A DNA stretch of 64,000 nt from positions 20,627,820 through 20,691,819 of the forward strand of contig OY727096.1 in the NCBI GenBank assembly GCA_963402885.1, written 5' to 3'. Both the position numbers and the translations under genes were made by a program. A model generated the notes under the pieces. The model made no database searches and was not told the origin of the DNA. It saw nothing but the letters and a program-made list of their open reading frames with translations. Below are positions 27,101 through 38,297 of the stretch, in pieces. This stretch comes from Antedon bifida (Eukaryota; Echinodermata; Crinoidea; Comatulida; Antedonidae). How positions within the stretch are numbered: the first letter of the stretch is position 1; each line of letters starts with the position of its first letter.

Positions 27101-28941
27101 ATATCGTCAAATAATTTAAAAGTTAAATTAAATAAGTAAGTTTTGATTTTGGCCATATTTTTAAATTTATATGTAAATATAGCATCCACAATGGAAGCAA
27201 ACAATTGGGTTTTCCCCCATTCAAATTTATTCTATTTTAAGCATAGTTCGCTTACCTCAAATACACTCAATGCATACATCATTACATACTCGTTTTGTGA
27301 GTGCGTCAGGAAATAAAAGCAATGACGCCATGCTCCTGTTTGAGCACTAAAATTGTTCAATAGCTCTTCTATAAAAGAAACAAAAGTTAAAATATTTATT
27401 TGGATTGGTAATATTCAATACTTACTGGTACTTCCTTATTTGAATACAGTAACATGACAAAACAAAAAACCACACAATGAATATGTTTTAAAATAATACA
27501 GAAAGGTTATAATTTTGTCAAAAAGAAGCATTATACACTAATAACAATAATTTATTTGAACAAAAACACTTCTTAGCAGTGGTACTTGCTCAACAGTCTT
27601 ATAAGATACTGCATACTATACAACATTAAAATTAACAATTTCTATTTATTTCTAGGAAAAAAAAGTTATGCAACTCTTGTTCCTCTTATTACTGTACAAT
27701 GAAAGACTTGTCCACAATTGGGATTTCCATTATTTCACTACTATTTATAATCAGGGTGAAGAGATCAAAATATTTAAAAATGTAGTTTTTTTTAATAAGA
27801 ACAAGCTGTGATGTACTGTAAGGGCATGTGGCGTTGTACTTCTGATGGCAGGATCGGGAGTTTGAGACCAACGCTAGACGTATTGCTTGTTTTCTTAGGC
27901 AAGAAACTTTACCTACATTTGCCTCTCTCCAACCAGTTGTAAAAGGATACCTGATGATTAATAGCTGCATAATTATATAGGACGCTCTGTCCATAAGTGT
28001 TTGATCCAATGACCAGTGTAATAATATAAAGCGCTTAGACAATCTGTACATTGATTGACATACAGTATTAAAATTCTTATGGTAAAAAAAAAACTACATT
28101 TTTTAAAGGATGTTAACTGTACCTATTTCTCGTTTCCTTATGTTTGTTGTAGTTGGTGCAAAGAATTCATTCATTAATCCTTCCAAAGCTTGCAACGAGT
28201 CTGCGTCTGTAGCCTGTAGTGTACAAAAGTATTAATTATTATTTATATTCTATTTTAGGTTATTGTTATAAAACTACATTAAAAAATTAAAACAATAAAT
28301 TGTATCTGTTGTGTCCGACTCGGAAGGAGATTCACAGGCCCAAGCGAGCACGATAATTTTAAATGTATTGTAAAAAAAAGTTATGTAATGCGCAACTTAA
28401 TCAATTGAAAAAATAGGTGATGAGCTAACATAATGATGCCGAGGTAGTGCGCCTAGAAATTCTTGCGGAAATCGCGCATAACATAGCATAGTATACAATT
28501 AGGCCTACAATACAACGATTTCTACAATTTGAAATTGCACATGGATTTCCTTGCACAATTTAAACTTGAAATTCTTGGTTTTGAAATTGTGCAAATCATT
28601 CAAATCAAAAGTACATTTTATTTTGTCTATCTTTAATTTAAAAACACAGAAAGTCTCAATCAATACACCACCTCACCTGCTCATCATTGTTATAATATAA
28701 TACATAAAACAAATAAATTACTGTAAATTAAAGGCCCAAATAGTTTTACTTTCTTGGTCGTTGAAGGAGTGTAGACAATTGCTCAAGGCCAGGCCGAAAT
28801 GGATCCTTGACAAGCACGTTGGCCAAGCTAGCTCGCCGGGACGGATGAACGGCTCCTCCCATTTTCCGAGCTTCCTACCCATGCTCTTCCTCATGTGATG
28901 TAAAAACCACCCAGTCGAACACACACATTTTTGCTTACCAT
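15129..28941 (-). CDS. XPO6: Exportin-6 (XPO6), 24 coding exons, complete
   Basis: Exportin-6 is an importin-beta-family receptor that carries actin-profilin out of the nucleus with RanGTP. Coding exons in transcript order: 28939-28941, 28123-28213, 27256-27368, 25164-25361, 24703-24862, 24092-24232, 23207-23663, 22559-22685, 22170-22388, 21848-21940, 21691-21760, 21443-21602, 21163-21255, 20663-20819, 20339-20485, 19807-19996, 19022-19177, 18534-18648, 18375-18434, 16531-16642, 15983-16138, 15766-15864, 15348-15578, 15129-15230. All splice in phase to 3450 nt, 1149 aa; human XPO6 is about 1125 aa. Clear family landmarks are the N-terminal LQALEGLMNEFF, the HSQNEYVMMYALSVFE helix, RLDWPHFYPDFF, TSEELAAPREDLSASRKEEL, ITAENEVRRLHCSLRDLS, HKSHDLLQEEIG and the C-terminal VNDLRYYRLCN. 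The start codon is the last three bases of exon 1, immediately followed by GTAAGC. Helical repeats throughout; no membrane segment. The Pro/Ser/Asp-rich exon 24092-24232 is probably a loop. Confidence 0.97.
16709..16839. mobile_element. MITE, family 1, copy c
   Basis: Third copy of the family seen at 4051 and 4757: AAGCTCTGTCTACACTATCAAA at the left and TTTGATAGTGTAGAATTGCTT at the right. It lies in an XPO6 intron, 62 bp from a larger TTAA-flanked element. Confidence 0.8.
16901..18356. mobile_element. TTAA-flanked DNA transposon remnant, 1.46 kb
   Basis: The ends are TTAA-AGTGGAGCTCCACCCAGA on the left and the complement of AGTGGAGCTACACTCAGA followed by TTAA on the right. The inverted ends differ by two or three bases. 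TTAA target duplications are the mark of piggyBac-like elements (some Kolobok-type elements also use TTAA). I find no transposase frame inside, so it is probably non-autonomous. It contains a perfect hairpin (18010-18043) and a patch rich in the word AACGCG near 18100-18150. The whole element sits in the XPO6 intron between the exons at 16531 and 18375. Confidence 0.75.
18010..18043. repeat. Perfect 15-bp hairpin
   Basis: Arms CAGGGAGTTGTAAAA and its exact complement flank a 4-nt loop (ATTA). It is inside the TTAA-flanked element and therefore more likely a transposon structure than a terminator of the host gene. Confidence 0.85.
18875..18926 (-). pseudogene. Duplicated fragment of an XPO6 exon with its splice donor
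   Basis: A 52-bp stretch repeats 19015-19066 with one difference. The original is the 3' end of the XPO6 exon 19022-19177 (coding EVTLALFPVYISQA) plus its GTAAGA donor. The duplicate has the donor and about 45 coding bases but no matching upstream acceptor. Confidence 0.85.
19430..19690. mobile_element. SINE-like element in an XPO6 intron
   Basis: Sequence with TGCACGTTAAAGAATCCAGT and a 'CCATCTGACAAGTACAAAGACTTAG' body. It shares the 'GCAC-TTAAAGAA-CC-AGTAC' core with the pieces at 20040-20205 and 24300-24670, so these are related retroposons of one superfamily. The head is too weak to orient with confidence. Confidence 0.45.
20040..20205. mobile_element. SINE fragment in an XPO6 intron
   Basis: Contains GTGCACTTTAAAGAACCTAG and ACATCACAGCCACTGATCAT, both repeated in the element at 24300-24670. 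The flanking word AACAGATGGACCAAAAAGATTG also recurs at 24601-24630, so it belongs to the repeat rather than to the gene. Confidence 0.6.
23795..23990 (+). mobile_element. LINE ORF2 3'-end fragment
   Basis: Read on the plus strand, the stretch encodes APSLWNALPQSIKNANSIE, the usual last block of a CR1/L2-type ORF2, followed by GTCGTAGCGCTTTAGAAA like the 3' UTR of such elements. It is short, out of frame beyond this block, and opposite to XPO6. Confidence 0.6.
24300..24670 (+). mobile_element. tRNA-derived SINE in an XPO6 intron
   Basis: A B-box-like GGGTTCGAGGCTC is followed by a body with GTACACTTTAAAGAACCTAG and ACATCACAGCCACTGATCAT, and by a repeated AACAGATGGACC tail. It is the longest copy of the family also found at 20040-20205. 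Confidence 0.6.
27800..28065 (+). mobile_element. tRNA-derived SINE in an XPO6 intron
   Basis: The head carries a B-box-like GGGAGTTTGAGACC, and the 3' end reads TATAAAGCGCTTAGACAATCTGTACATTGATTG, similar to CR1/L2-type LINE ends. It lies between XPO6 coding exons 2 and 3. Confidence 0.6.
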
Positions 28942-30086
28942 TTTGTTGCTTTAAAGATAACCAAATATCACGAGTATGTTCCAAATGAACAGAACATCAC
29001 TAAGAATGACGTCTACGAATTTATAATTTTTATGACTGAGTTGTTACAGAATTTTAGCAATGAAGAAAACACGTTCATTAAAAAAAGTTCAGAATCTCCT
29101 TTGGCTACGTCGATTTTGTCGTACGTCAGAAATTGAGAAATTTATATTTACCGACAGGTGGCGTCCTAACCAAAATCTCGAGCACAATGTGTTTGTTTTC
29201 GTTTATTAACTCATTATTCAGGTACATAAAATAGACTAAATTGGTAGGTTGATTATGGTTGATTTTTCAGGCACAATACGTCTGTATGAAAGTCTACAAT
29301 ACTCTATAATGATTACTGAATTCTGATTTGGTAAAGTACCAGTAGTACAGCTGAGGCCTCTAACTAGTGGGATTTTGATTTTGATTAAAATAGATATTTA
29401 TATGAAAATGGCAAATTATCGTTGAAATATTCTTCAGTTTATAGGCCACCACCTACACAGTGATCCATAATGTTGGTACAGTAGGGAATGAGCTCATAAT
29501 GGGGGGATCAAACAGGCACTGTTTTACTATATACATTAATACATGTGAATGAAGCAAGTTTATTTAATTTATTCAAAAAATGCAAATCGTACTCATACAT
29601 GATGAAAGAAAGCATTTAAACAATGCAACATTATTCGTAGGCATAGTACACCTTTCCTCTAGAAATTCAAAATGGCTAAGATTTAAAACGTTATTGCAGA
29701 CAATAGAAATCATATCTACAGTGGTAGGTCGTCCGGATATTGGTAGGCCTACCAGTCACACTTTCTGTCGAGCAGTTTCCATTAAAGTTTAAATAAAGTA
29801 TTTTACGTAAGTTAATTAATATTTATTTATTGGTATATATTACATAAGAAAAACATAAAAGGAAAGACAAAAACATATCAAGTTTATTCCGAAGATCGCG
29901 CTTTTGTTACATCCTGTTATATCGATATAATCTTTACAAGCTTCTTCAAAACATTTCGGTGACTTGTTCCGGAATTTTGCATCGGTGTAACAAAAGTTTC
30001 TTACGTAATAATTGTAGGATGTTTGTGTGGTCAGGTATAGCCACTGTAGTGTCAATTAAGTGAATCAGTCACAGCAGTACCTGTCA
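28942..30086. other. XPO6 5' region and spacer before the STING array
   Basis: Holds the XPO6 5' UTR and presumed promoter just to the right of 28941. The sequence there is GC-richer (CTCGCCGGGACGGATG near 28832 lies in intron 1). Between 29205 and 29345 is a fragment matching the 3' flank of LINE copies at 41440 and 51880 (shared words ATTCAGGTA-ATAAAATA and CAGGCAC-ATACGTCTGTATGAAAG). No other gene is visible. Confidence 0.55.
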
Positions 30087-32172
30087 TCATACATCTGTTT
30101 CTCTACTGGGAATTTGCAGTCGATCTTCTCCGAATTTGTCAAAGAGAGCATCTCTCAAAAGGTGATCGTCTTCACCTAAAAAGTAAAATGACAATCATCA
30201 GATTTCAAAGGATAACATTAATAATGAATAAAATGTGCACGGTTTTTTTTAAATTTTATTTGTCAAATTGCTAAAGAGACGTATTTACGGATCTCAGGCA
30301 GGCAAACATCAGGTTTCCCCTTCTCCATATTTAGTAGATGGTTTCCTCTTTGGTAGAACAAAATTAAGCTCACCTGACAAAGTTACAATCACAAACTTCT
30401 CTTTATATTCGTCATCAATTAAGTTTCCTGACAAATAGGCGGCATTGCTCTTCACGTTTCTTTTTGTCAAGATTAGTAAACTTAGACATCTGGAACAGTG
30501 TATCAATGATGGCCACATATTCACAAATGACAAAACGTGACTTTAAAAAAATAATATTATTATTATGATCAACTTTAGATATCTTACAGTACTGAGACGG
30601 GATCACAAATCGCGTGACAGATAATAGAAAAATTAACTATGTTGTGGGAATGCGAAGACTAGAGCAAGAGAGGACAAATCCAATAATATGAAATCTTATA
30701 GGTATGAATACTTACTCTTCCTTTTCCATCGTCAATTTTGTAGACTGAAATAGTGTACTTCCTTTTAACACCAGCACGATCTTTGAGCACAGGCGGCAAG
30801 TTACTCTCAAACGTAATCCCCTCATGTCTTTCACTCTCCCCAAGCAAAGAAGGCACTTTGCAGTTCAAAGGAACAATACAATATAATACGCATTTTAACC
30901 TTTTATTTTCCAATTCTTGTTTCCATCTTTCATCCTTCTCTATAGTTCCTTTAAGATCTGATAAAATTATTTTTGTCTACTGTTATAACTATTTATTATG
31001 GAAACCCTAGTATCGAAAAACCGTTTTAAAAACAATATTTAACGAATTTTTGAAAATAAAGTATATTTACATAAAAAGCTACACTTAATTTAGGAATTCG
31101 AAATATGAATAGATTAGCCAAGACCGACAACCATAATATATTAAAAAATACAGTGTACTATAAATAATGTGTGAACCTTTTAATATGATTTCCAAAAATC
31201 CAGTAAAATAACTCCATGCAAGACCCTGTGCGACATTGATGTTACTAGATTCATGAATTTCACTGATCTCAACCACTGACAGTGTCTGTGAAATTCATAA
31301 ACACAATCAATCAAATAACAATTATTAACTTGATGACTTTTGTAGAGAGAATATTCTGAAACAAGTAATTTATACATACCTTAAAGTTAAACATGTAGTT
31401 CGTAATTATTGACACACCGACTGGTGTTATGACGTTCAGGCGATTGGTCGACCAGTGAGTATCAAAAAGATCTTTATTGTCACTTCTCATCCAAAGCACA
31501 ATAGCAATTAAGGCTACAGAACCCATGAAAAATGTTTTCGTCAAAAATACTTGAAAACAATTCTTAAACAGCAGGAGGATTAAGTTATTGTGACGACTTC
31601 GTATGTGCTTATATTCCTCGACCAACACAAAAATGCACAAAACAAATTTTGTAGTTATGGCACCGAAAAACACCATAGGTAGAGCAAATACAGATTTGTA
31701 CATACATCGCAAGTATAAGTCATCTTTGTCCAGCGTTTCCAGTGGGACTGCCATCCACACCAAAAATGAATAAACCATGAATACCAGACCAACAAAATTT
31801 GCTACAATTTGCTTATTCTTGCCACGCTTTTTTGGTACCTCTCCAAAGCCACTCTCAAAACGCTTTGTTACTACATTTCTATTGACAAAATATAATACCT
31901 TTTTTCTTTCGTTTATTTTGTAAATACTAGGCCTACATTATAGTTCATTAGTAAACAGACATTCTTCTGCAGATGTTTTGTATTTTAAGTCTAGTCTACA
32001 ATAAGCAAATGTCAATGTAATAACCGAACAATCTTACAGTTGATTTAATATAAAATATCAACATGCCTAATATTTAAAAATATAATTCGTGTCAATGACG
32101 CAGCTGCTTTAAAATAAATATCCGTTACCGGCCGGGTAACCAAAAAAGACAAAAACCTTACCGAGACGACAT
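30087..32172 (-). pseudogene. STING copy A, six exons, C-terminal frameshift
   Basis: STING is the ER cyclic-dinucleotide receptor of innate immunity. Exons: 32162-32172 (MSSR start), 31380-31878 (four membrane segments), 31177-31285, 30716-30957, 30374-30540, 30087-30175. The membrane exon has the VEEYKHIRSRHNN cytosolic loop, equivalent to human AEELRHIHSRY. The ligand domain begins GLAWSYFTGF and contains KDRAGVKRKY. Exon 5 lacks 8 bp relative to the other copies just after VRKL, giving a stop at 30415-30417; the sequence beyond (FVIVTLSG, then exon 6) stays recognisable in another frame. Compared with human numbering, Y167 is F and T263 is A. It may be a pseudogene or a truncated receptor that ends at the C-terminal part of the ligand domain. 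Splice sites are otherwise intact, so it could be transcribed. Confidence 0.88.
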
Positions 32173-33136
32173 TGTTAAACCTGCCTATATATTACTGGAT
32201 CTGAAAGTATTATAATAAACAATTTCGAATGAACAGAAAGAAAAATAAAATGATCTTACTAGAAACATTTTTGTTGAAAGATAGGTAAAAGTATAGAAAT
32301 AGTGATACTAGTTTAATGACTTACAGGTTCAATGTATACCCACCTTACTGGTATCTAGGTTAGCTATCCTCATAGTCATGCCTACCACATACCTAGCGTA
32401 TATTAATGATGACTATGTCTATATACCCCCTTGCAATGCAATGTATAGCCACTTGCTATTCTGAGCTACAATAAACTACATCCAAACTATAACGTCTTCG
32501 TTTACTTATATTATAAGACATAACATCACAACTAGTAAAAAGGAAAATTAAAAAAGCTGATCATGAACCGAGGTTATGTGTTTTAAATATTTGTTAGCAA
32601 TAAAGAATGAACTAACCTTATCTTTAAAATCTTACTGTAATAACTTTTAGCTCTTGAACATAATATTGTATAGAGTTGTTTAGAGTACAGTACATACATT
32701 ATATCACCGCTATTTCATATGTAAATTATAAACCAACACACAGAATCTAAAATGGAACTTTGTGAATTTCCCTAAAATCATGGTGTTTTTAGAGAATACA
32801 GAGGTTATAATATTGTAACCCCACATTTCATGGTGTTATAATGTGGCGTAAAATCAATAGTTGATACCAATTCATCTAGAAGGGAATTAACAACACAATA
32901 TAATACATTTCTTACATGCATACAAGATTCATATGTTTTGGAATGTGTATTGAAGTTCACCAAAAATGTTTTGAATCTCTTACTGAGGGGAGACTGTCAA
33001 GGGCAATATCGCAGTGAATGTAGTTTGGTATTTAACAATAGAGTAAACCAGGATTAACCTAACATTAAAACTCTATATACATCATTCTAGTGTATTTTCA
33101 ATGAAATAAAAAAATTTCCAAAATTCTTCAATGAGT
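32173..33136. other. Spacer between STING A and B
   Basis: AT-rich, without exons. It contains the 5' flank of copy A and the 3' flank of copy B. Nothing repeat-like was recognised with confidence. Confidence 0.5.
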
Positions 33137-35873
33137 CTAGTCGATTTGCACCCGATTGTTATTGATATTATTAAGAAGAACGTCTCTTAAAAGATTCCCA
33201 TCATCTTCACCTGAAAAGCAATAAAATATATTTATATTTACACTATATTCTAAAAGAACATGTTTGCTGTTTATTTGTTGTAACAAAGATGGTTGGATTT
33301 GGACTTCGATGTGATTTTTGTGACACCGCCCCCACCCCCAATGCCATTTTAATAAATATTCACATAGCTGTCCATCCATAAAATCCTAAAAAGCACATTA
33401 TGATTAGAATGCTTATACCTGATAAAGTCACGATTACGCATTTATTTTGACAATCTTCATTTTCGTCAATCAATTCCTGAAGTTTCCTAACGAGTAAGTG
33501 ACACTGCTCGTCGCGTACGTGTTGTTCAATAGCAGTCCACCGAGACATCTGGAACAGTGTATCAATGATGGTCACATATTCACAAATGGCAAACTTTGAC
33601 TGAAATAAAAATAATTGATACACTATGCAAGTTTACAATATAAAGCTAAAATATTCCCTACACTGTCGCAATTTCTATTAACTCTGGGGTGATTTGTTAT
33701 TCTTTGGTAGACATCAAAATCTTAATCTATAATGTAATACTTACTTCTCCTCTTCCATTGTCAATTCTGTAAACTGAATTAACATACGGCCTGTCTTTCA
33801 CACCTGCACGATCGACATACAAAGTAGGTAGCTTGTCCTCAAAGGTAATTCCTCTGTGTTTTTTAGGACACTCTCCGAGTTTGGAAGGAATTTTACAGTT
33901 CAGTGGTACAATAGCATAAAACTTGCACTGTAGGTTGCCCTTGTTCAATTCTTCTTTCCACCTTTCATCCTTCTCTATAGTTCCCTTAAGATCTAAGGAA
34001 AATAACAATATTCAAACAATTATTCTTTTTGCGCTGTTTTTGTATTTGTCTGAACCTATATGTATTAATTATTTTTGTTTTGTTTTATTTTGTTGTTTTT
34101 TTTCTAGGGAAAATTGTCAACAATTCACAAACCTTTCAGGACAATTGCTAGATATCCTGTGAAATAGCTCCATGCTAGGCCCTGTGCAACGTTGATGTTG
34201 CTAGACTCATGAATTTCACTCAGCTCAACAACTGACAGTGACTATGAAATGTAAAAAAAAGTGCGAAATCAATTATTAACAACTATATTGGATGTAATTT
34301 ACATACCTAAAAATAAATAAAATGTTACAAACCTTGAAACCAAGTGCGTAGTTCGCAATGATTGAAACACCAATTGACGTTATTATATCTGGCCAGTTGT
34401 GTGACCAGTGAATGGTAAAAAGATCTACATCGGCACTTCTCATCAGGAATATGGCACCCAATAAAATAAAAAATCCCACGATGAAATTCATCGTCAAAAA
34501 AACTTGGAAACAATTTTTAAGCAACTGGACGAAGGAGTTATTATGGCGACTTTTCTTGTGTTTGAACTCCTCGAAGAGCACAAACAAGCACATACACAAT
34601 TTGCCCAAGATGACACTGCAAAAGACGATAGGCAGAGAAAACACATGGTTGTAACTACGGATAGTGTATAATTCTTCTTGATTGAGATTTGTCCCATTAA
34701 AATTAAAGTTTCTTTCTTTTATCTTTTGAAGTGGAACTTTAGGCGCCATCCAAACTAAATTACCAACGAATACCAAAATAGCAAAGTATGCCGCGTATCG
34801 TTTCCATTCTCCTCTTTTTTTCGACAACTCTCCAAAGCCAAAATTTTCTGAAGGTGGATATCTATGAAGACAGTTAAAAAAGTGTGATAAAAATCTGTTC
34901 TCAATATCATATATCAATAATTCTTCCAAGAGTCTAGGGCATTTATTTGCACAGCACATATAATGAATTAAAACTAATGTAGACATATTTTCAATTAATA
35001 TTTCTGGAAGCCATTAAAATAATGAACTTACTTTCAGAAGGGAAATTATAAAACGTAACTGGTAATAAAAACTCCTGACGTAACTCATTATAGAACGGAC
35101 AAATTAACAGAAAGTGATATTCATCTTCTATCTCATTCCTATGACATAATTTACATATTCTGTTTCCTTTTAAAACCTCACACCACCTACCCCTTTCAAC
35201 CTCAATATCAAGAATTTCTAGACAAAATTTGGTTAAAAATGGTCTACGGTATATGTTTACATTTTTTTTGCAGACAGATAATTTTCTATATGAATTGTTT
35301 GTTTAAATTTTGTAAAATAAAGTAAACGTGAGTATGTACTAGTGCTCTTAATAAATATTTATTGTTCAATATCCTGTAAACGTAATTTAATTTATAATTT
35401 TGTTATTAATATTTTTTGCAACCATATATTCATATCCATCCATATCTCAAATCGATTAAAAATAATACATGTTTAATTTGTGTAACCCAATATTCTTCAT
35501 CTCTTTCCGCCTTTCTTAGTTGAAACAAATAGCATTTAATAATAATAATAATATCCTGGATTTATATAGCGCCTAATGTTGTGAAACCTCTAAGCGCTGA
35601 ACATTATTACCCTGGTCATTTCTGCATCAAACACGTATGGAAACATACTCCCATATTGCAGCTAGTAATCAGCGCAAAGTTGTGTCTTGATCTAAGCGGG
35701 TACCCATTTATACACCTGGGTATGAAATTCTATTCCTGTCCAAGTTGAAAAGTCTGTACCAGAATTTTAATATGTTAATTAACTAGAACTAAAATTTAAA
35801 AAAATCGTATACTGTAGCTATACAGTTTCATTACAATCAGTATAGAAAATAGGAAAAAACCTTACCCAGCCAT
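33137..35873 (-). CDS. STING1: STING copy B, complete, 382 aa
   Basis: Exons: 35866-35873 (MAG start), 34333-34861, 34133-34241, 33745-33992, 33419-33599, 33137-33210; all in phase, 382 aa, against 379 for human STING. Residues about 25-41, 75-99, 123-143 and 161-179 are the four membrane segments, with the FEEFKHKKSRHNN loop after the second. The ligand domain starts near residue 180 (INVAQGLAWSYFTGYL) and keeps the expected pocket residues: Y163, Y167, R232 and R238 (DRAGVKDRPYVNSVY), E260 and T263 (CEYVTIID), human numbering. It ends shortly after the domain with EDDGNLLRDVLL and the C-terminus RVQID, so it lacks the long vertebrate tail with its TBK1-binding segment. Known for the family: cGAMP-driven signalling and autophagy. 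This is the most canonical copy and the best candidate for a cGAMP-binding receptor. Intron 1 is about 1 kb and holds a LINE fragment. Confidence 0.95.
35030..35330 (-). mobile_element. LINE ORF2 C-terminal fragment in STING B intron 1
   Basis: The minus strand encodes RICKLCHRNEIEDEYHFLL followed by ICPFYNELRQEFLLP, the Cys-His block (CX2C, then HX5C) found after the reverse transcriptase in many LINE proteins. It is open for about 75 codons and has no ends that I can define. Confidence 0.75.
35534..35730 (-). mobile_element. SINE with (ATT)n tail, reverse orientation
   Basis: An AATAATAATAAT run is followed by ATCCTGGATTTATATAGCGCCTAAT. Read on the minus strand this is a retroposon 3' end (GGCGCTATATAAATCC) plus a trinucleotide tail. 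The body contains AAACCTCTAAGCGCTGAACATTATTACCCTGG. It lies in intron 1 of STING B. Confidence 0.65.
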
Positions 35874-37030
35874 TGTTGTTGTAAATGGTCTACTGCTGCA
35901 TGTGGATGCTGTAACTTTATATACTCAGTAGGCTTATGCAGGATAAAAAGAAAACTTAATCCCGAAGAATGAAATACTGAAAAATGATATATGACAAAAA
36001 TACAAGGAACAAGAAATCTAAGGTAAATGTTGACAATGGTTTCCAAAGTAGAAACGGACCTAGGCCTGTCACTTTCTCTTGGCGTAGCGTTATTTATCGA
36101 TCGATGTTTGTACACAGTAGAAGGCTATCTCTTCAAACAATACGGTAGTATCTAAAATTAGATTTTCCACGAGTTTATCGTTAATGTCAGTATAATATTT
36201 CATGCGGACATGACATTGTGAAACGCTGATACAAATTATAATAGGCCATGCTTTATAGGATTATAATACGTTTTAAAAAAAATAATGTATGGCTCCTTAA
36301 AAATAATACAGTAGGCTATAGTCATTTTAAAGATTCCATAACAGATTTTGTTAATTTATATTATTATATTATAAAGCATTGGCATTACAGACCTGAAACA
36401 CCACTCATAAATTGCAACAATTCTTGAATATTTATTTAGCTATTCTATTCAAAAAAATGTATATGCAATAACTACAAATAGATGATAAAAGACGCAGAAC
36501 TAAACTAAACATTATATTTAGTAATTAACATAAATGTTAAAGTTCAAATTTTAGCTAATTTGTTTATCATTTAATCATTCCTTATATTTATGTTTCCAAA
36601 TATTTGGTAAAATATTTACAGGAAAGGAAACCAATCTAACAACTGTGACCTGTGTCACGGTTGAGTCTTGATGAATGAAATGAAATATATATACTCTCTG
36701 TTTTTAAAGTTTATACACTGTTGCAGCAATGTACTTTATATACTGAAAATGGTGATGTTCACTAGAATGAACTGACCCATGAAATGAAAAAGTTAAAAAA
36801 AACCTGGTAGTCATTCACTTAAAACATTGTTTCATAATAATACATACACTATATACAAAATTTAATTTAAATAAAATAAAAAATCACAATAAATGAATCT
36901 ATTCAATTGTAGACAAAAATAATCTACATACAAATTTTAATACAGTATTAACAATCTCCACAGTCTATTAAAAACTCATGATTCTGCCCATCGTGACAAA
37001 TTTATTAGACATTCGCTTCAATACTAGTCA
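35874..37030. other. Spacer between STING B and pseudogene C
   Basis: The part next to B (36120-36180) matches the 5' flank of other copies (the word GTATCTAAAATTAGATTTTCCA). It is otherwise AT-rich with no exon found. Confidence 0.5.
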
Positions 37031-37032
37031 TT

Positions 37033-37830
37033 TATCTGTAGTCGGTTTTCTTTAATTTTGTCAAGAAGAACATCTCTTAATATAGCCGTCATCTTCCCCA
37101 ATAAAATAATTATCAACATGTTTGTTTAGGCAAAGTAAATTAAACAATTTTATAAGATTAAAACAGTTTTAGAATGCATAAAAATTAATGGCTAAGAAAA
37201 AAACACGGGGCTTAATTGAAAGAGGTCGAGTACTTTATCTGAACAAAGGGAAATCAGACTGTTGTCAGTCGAAATGTTTCAAATTTCGCCAAATTGGAAA
37301 CATCACATTATAGTTAAAAAGATTACCTGAAAATAGCACAGGCTTGAATTGTTCTCGCTACTTTTTTAAATTAATTACATAAGTTTTTTGACAAACAAGC
37401 GGCCGCTGCTCTTCATGTTTTTGTGGTCAATATTAGTGCAAAGAGGCATCTTTAAAGGTGTATCAATGCTGGTTACATACTCACAAATTGCATATTGAGG
37501 CTAAAAGAAGAAGATATTTTTACATTAAATAAATGTTATCCTTAATAAAACATAGACAGATAGTATTTAGGTTTTTTACATCAACATTTTTTGATAGATT
37601 TAGTCACTGTTGATAATGTTTGATAGAATAAATAATTCACTTGCATTGCCTTTTTCATTTTCAATTTTGTAAACTGAATTAACATAAGATCTGTCTTTCA
37701 CAACTGCACGATCGACATACTAAGTAGGCATAGGCAGCTAGCTCTCATAGGTAATTTCTCTATGTTTTCACTCTCTCCAAGTTTTGAAGAAGGAATTTTA
37801 CAGTTAAGAGGAAAATACCATAATATTTGT
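37033..37830 (-). pseudogene. STING copy C, 5'-truncated pseudogene
   Basis: Three decayed 3' exons remain. The DRAG-type exon (37630-37815) is cut off at about 37820 and carries an in-frame stop in place of V/Y just before the conserved DR. The CEYVT exon (37390-37497, QYAICEYVTSIDT) runs into a stop after VKKLM. The last exon (37033-37097) has lost the AG of its acceptor and one base, giving a frameshift after EDDG. Transmembrane and GLAWSY exons are absent; the sequence to the right, to 38290, is unrelated. It resembles copies D and B most (PLCTNID versus PLCTDID in D). Confidence 0.9.
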
Positions 37831-38297
37831 CGGTGACGTATGTGATCGATTATGGCGAGTCCGGGTCAATATTTCATTAAATTTAACCTCCTACCTCATA
37901 TTGATGGTGCACTTCAAAAACAGTGGAGGCCTATTATTATCGATGGAAAATTGAATTCCCTCCAAAACAAAATATAAATTTTGTACGATATCCGATATTA
38001 ATTAAGACAAAATAACGACTGAAAATGTTCAGAGAAAATTTATATTTATTTATTTATTCATTTTTACGAACAAAATGCAATTTACAAAAAATAAACCAAT
38101 TACCGGTATATACACAAATCAATCCCTTAACCTTTTTTTTTAAATGTTGGGTTTATCAATGTTGGAATTTCATGAGAGACAATGTATGATTAATTAACGT
38201 CAACTATGTACAAGATTCACTTGTAACGCAGATCTAAATTACGACAAAAACAACAAATACTAGAACATCCAAAAATAAGAAATCTTCAGTCATTCCT
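37831..38297. other. Spacer between pseudogene C and STING D
   Basis: No exon. An AT-rich run at 38036-38065 (TTTATTTATTTATTCA) supplies AATAAA signals on the minus strand about 235 bp after the copy D stop codon. Confidence 0.5.

Noticed and set aside
28718-28984. 88-codon minus-strand open frame starting MEHTRDIWLSLKQ
   Set aside because: It overlaps the XPO6 5' UTR, first splice donor and intron 1. A frame with the true ATG at 28939-28941 gives the family N-terminus, and this frame has no family resemblance.
34412-34654. 80-codon plus-strand open frame
   Set aside because: It is the complement of the STING B membrane exon; the minus-strand reading matches the other STING copies.
34276-34986. 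Start of STING B at the Met near 34986 (236-codon frame)
   Set aside because: The extra N-terminal part runs through the intron. The acceptor before YPPSENFGFG plus the distant MAG exon matches the structure of D, E and G.
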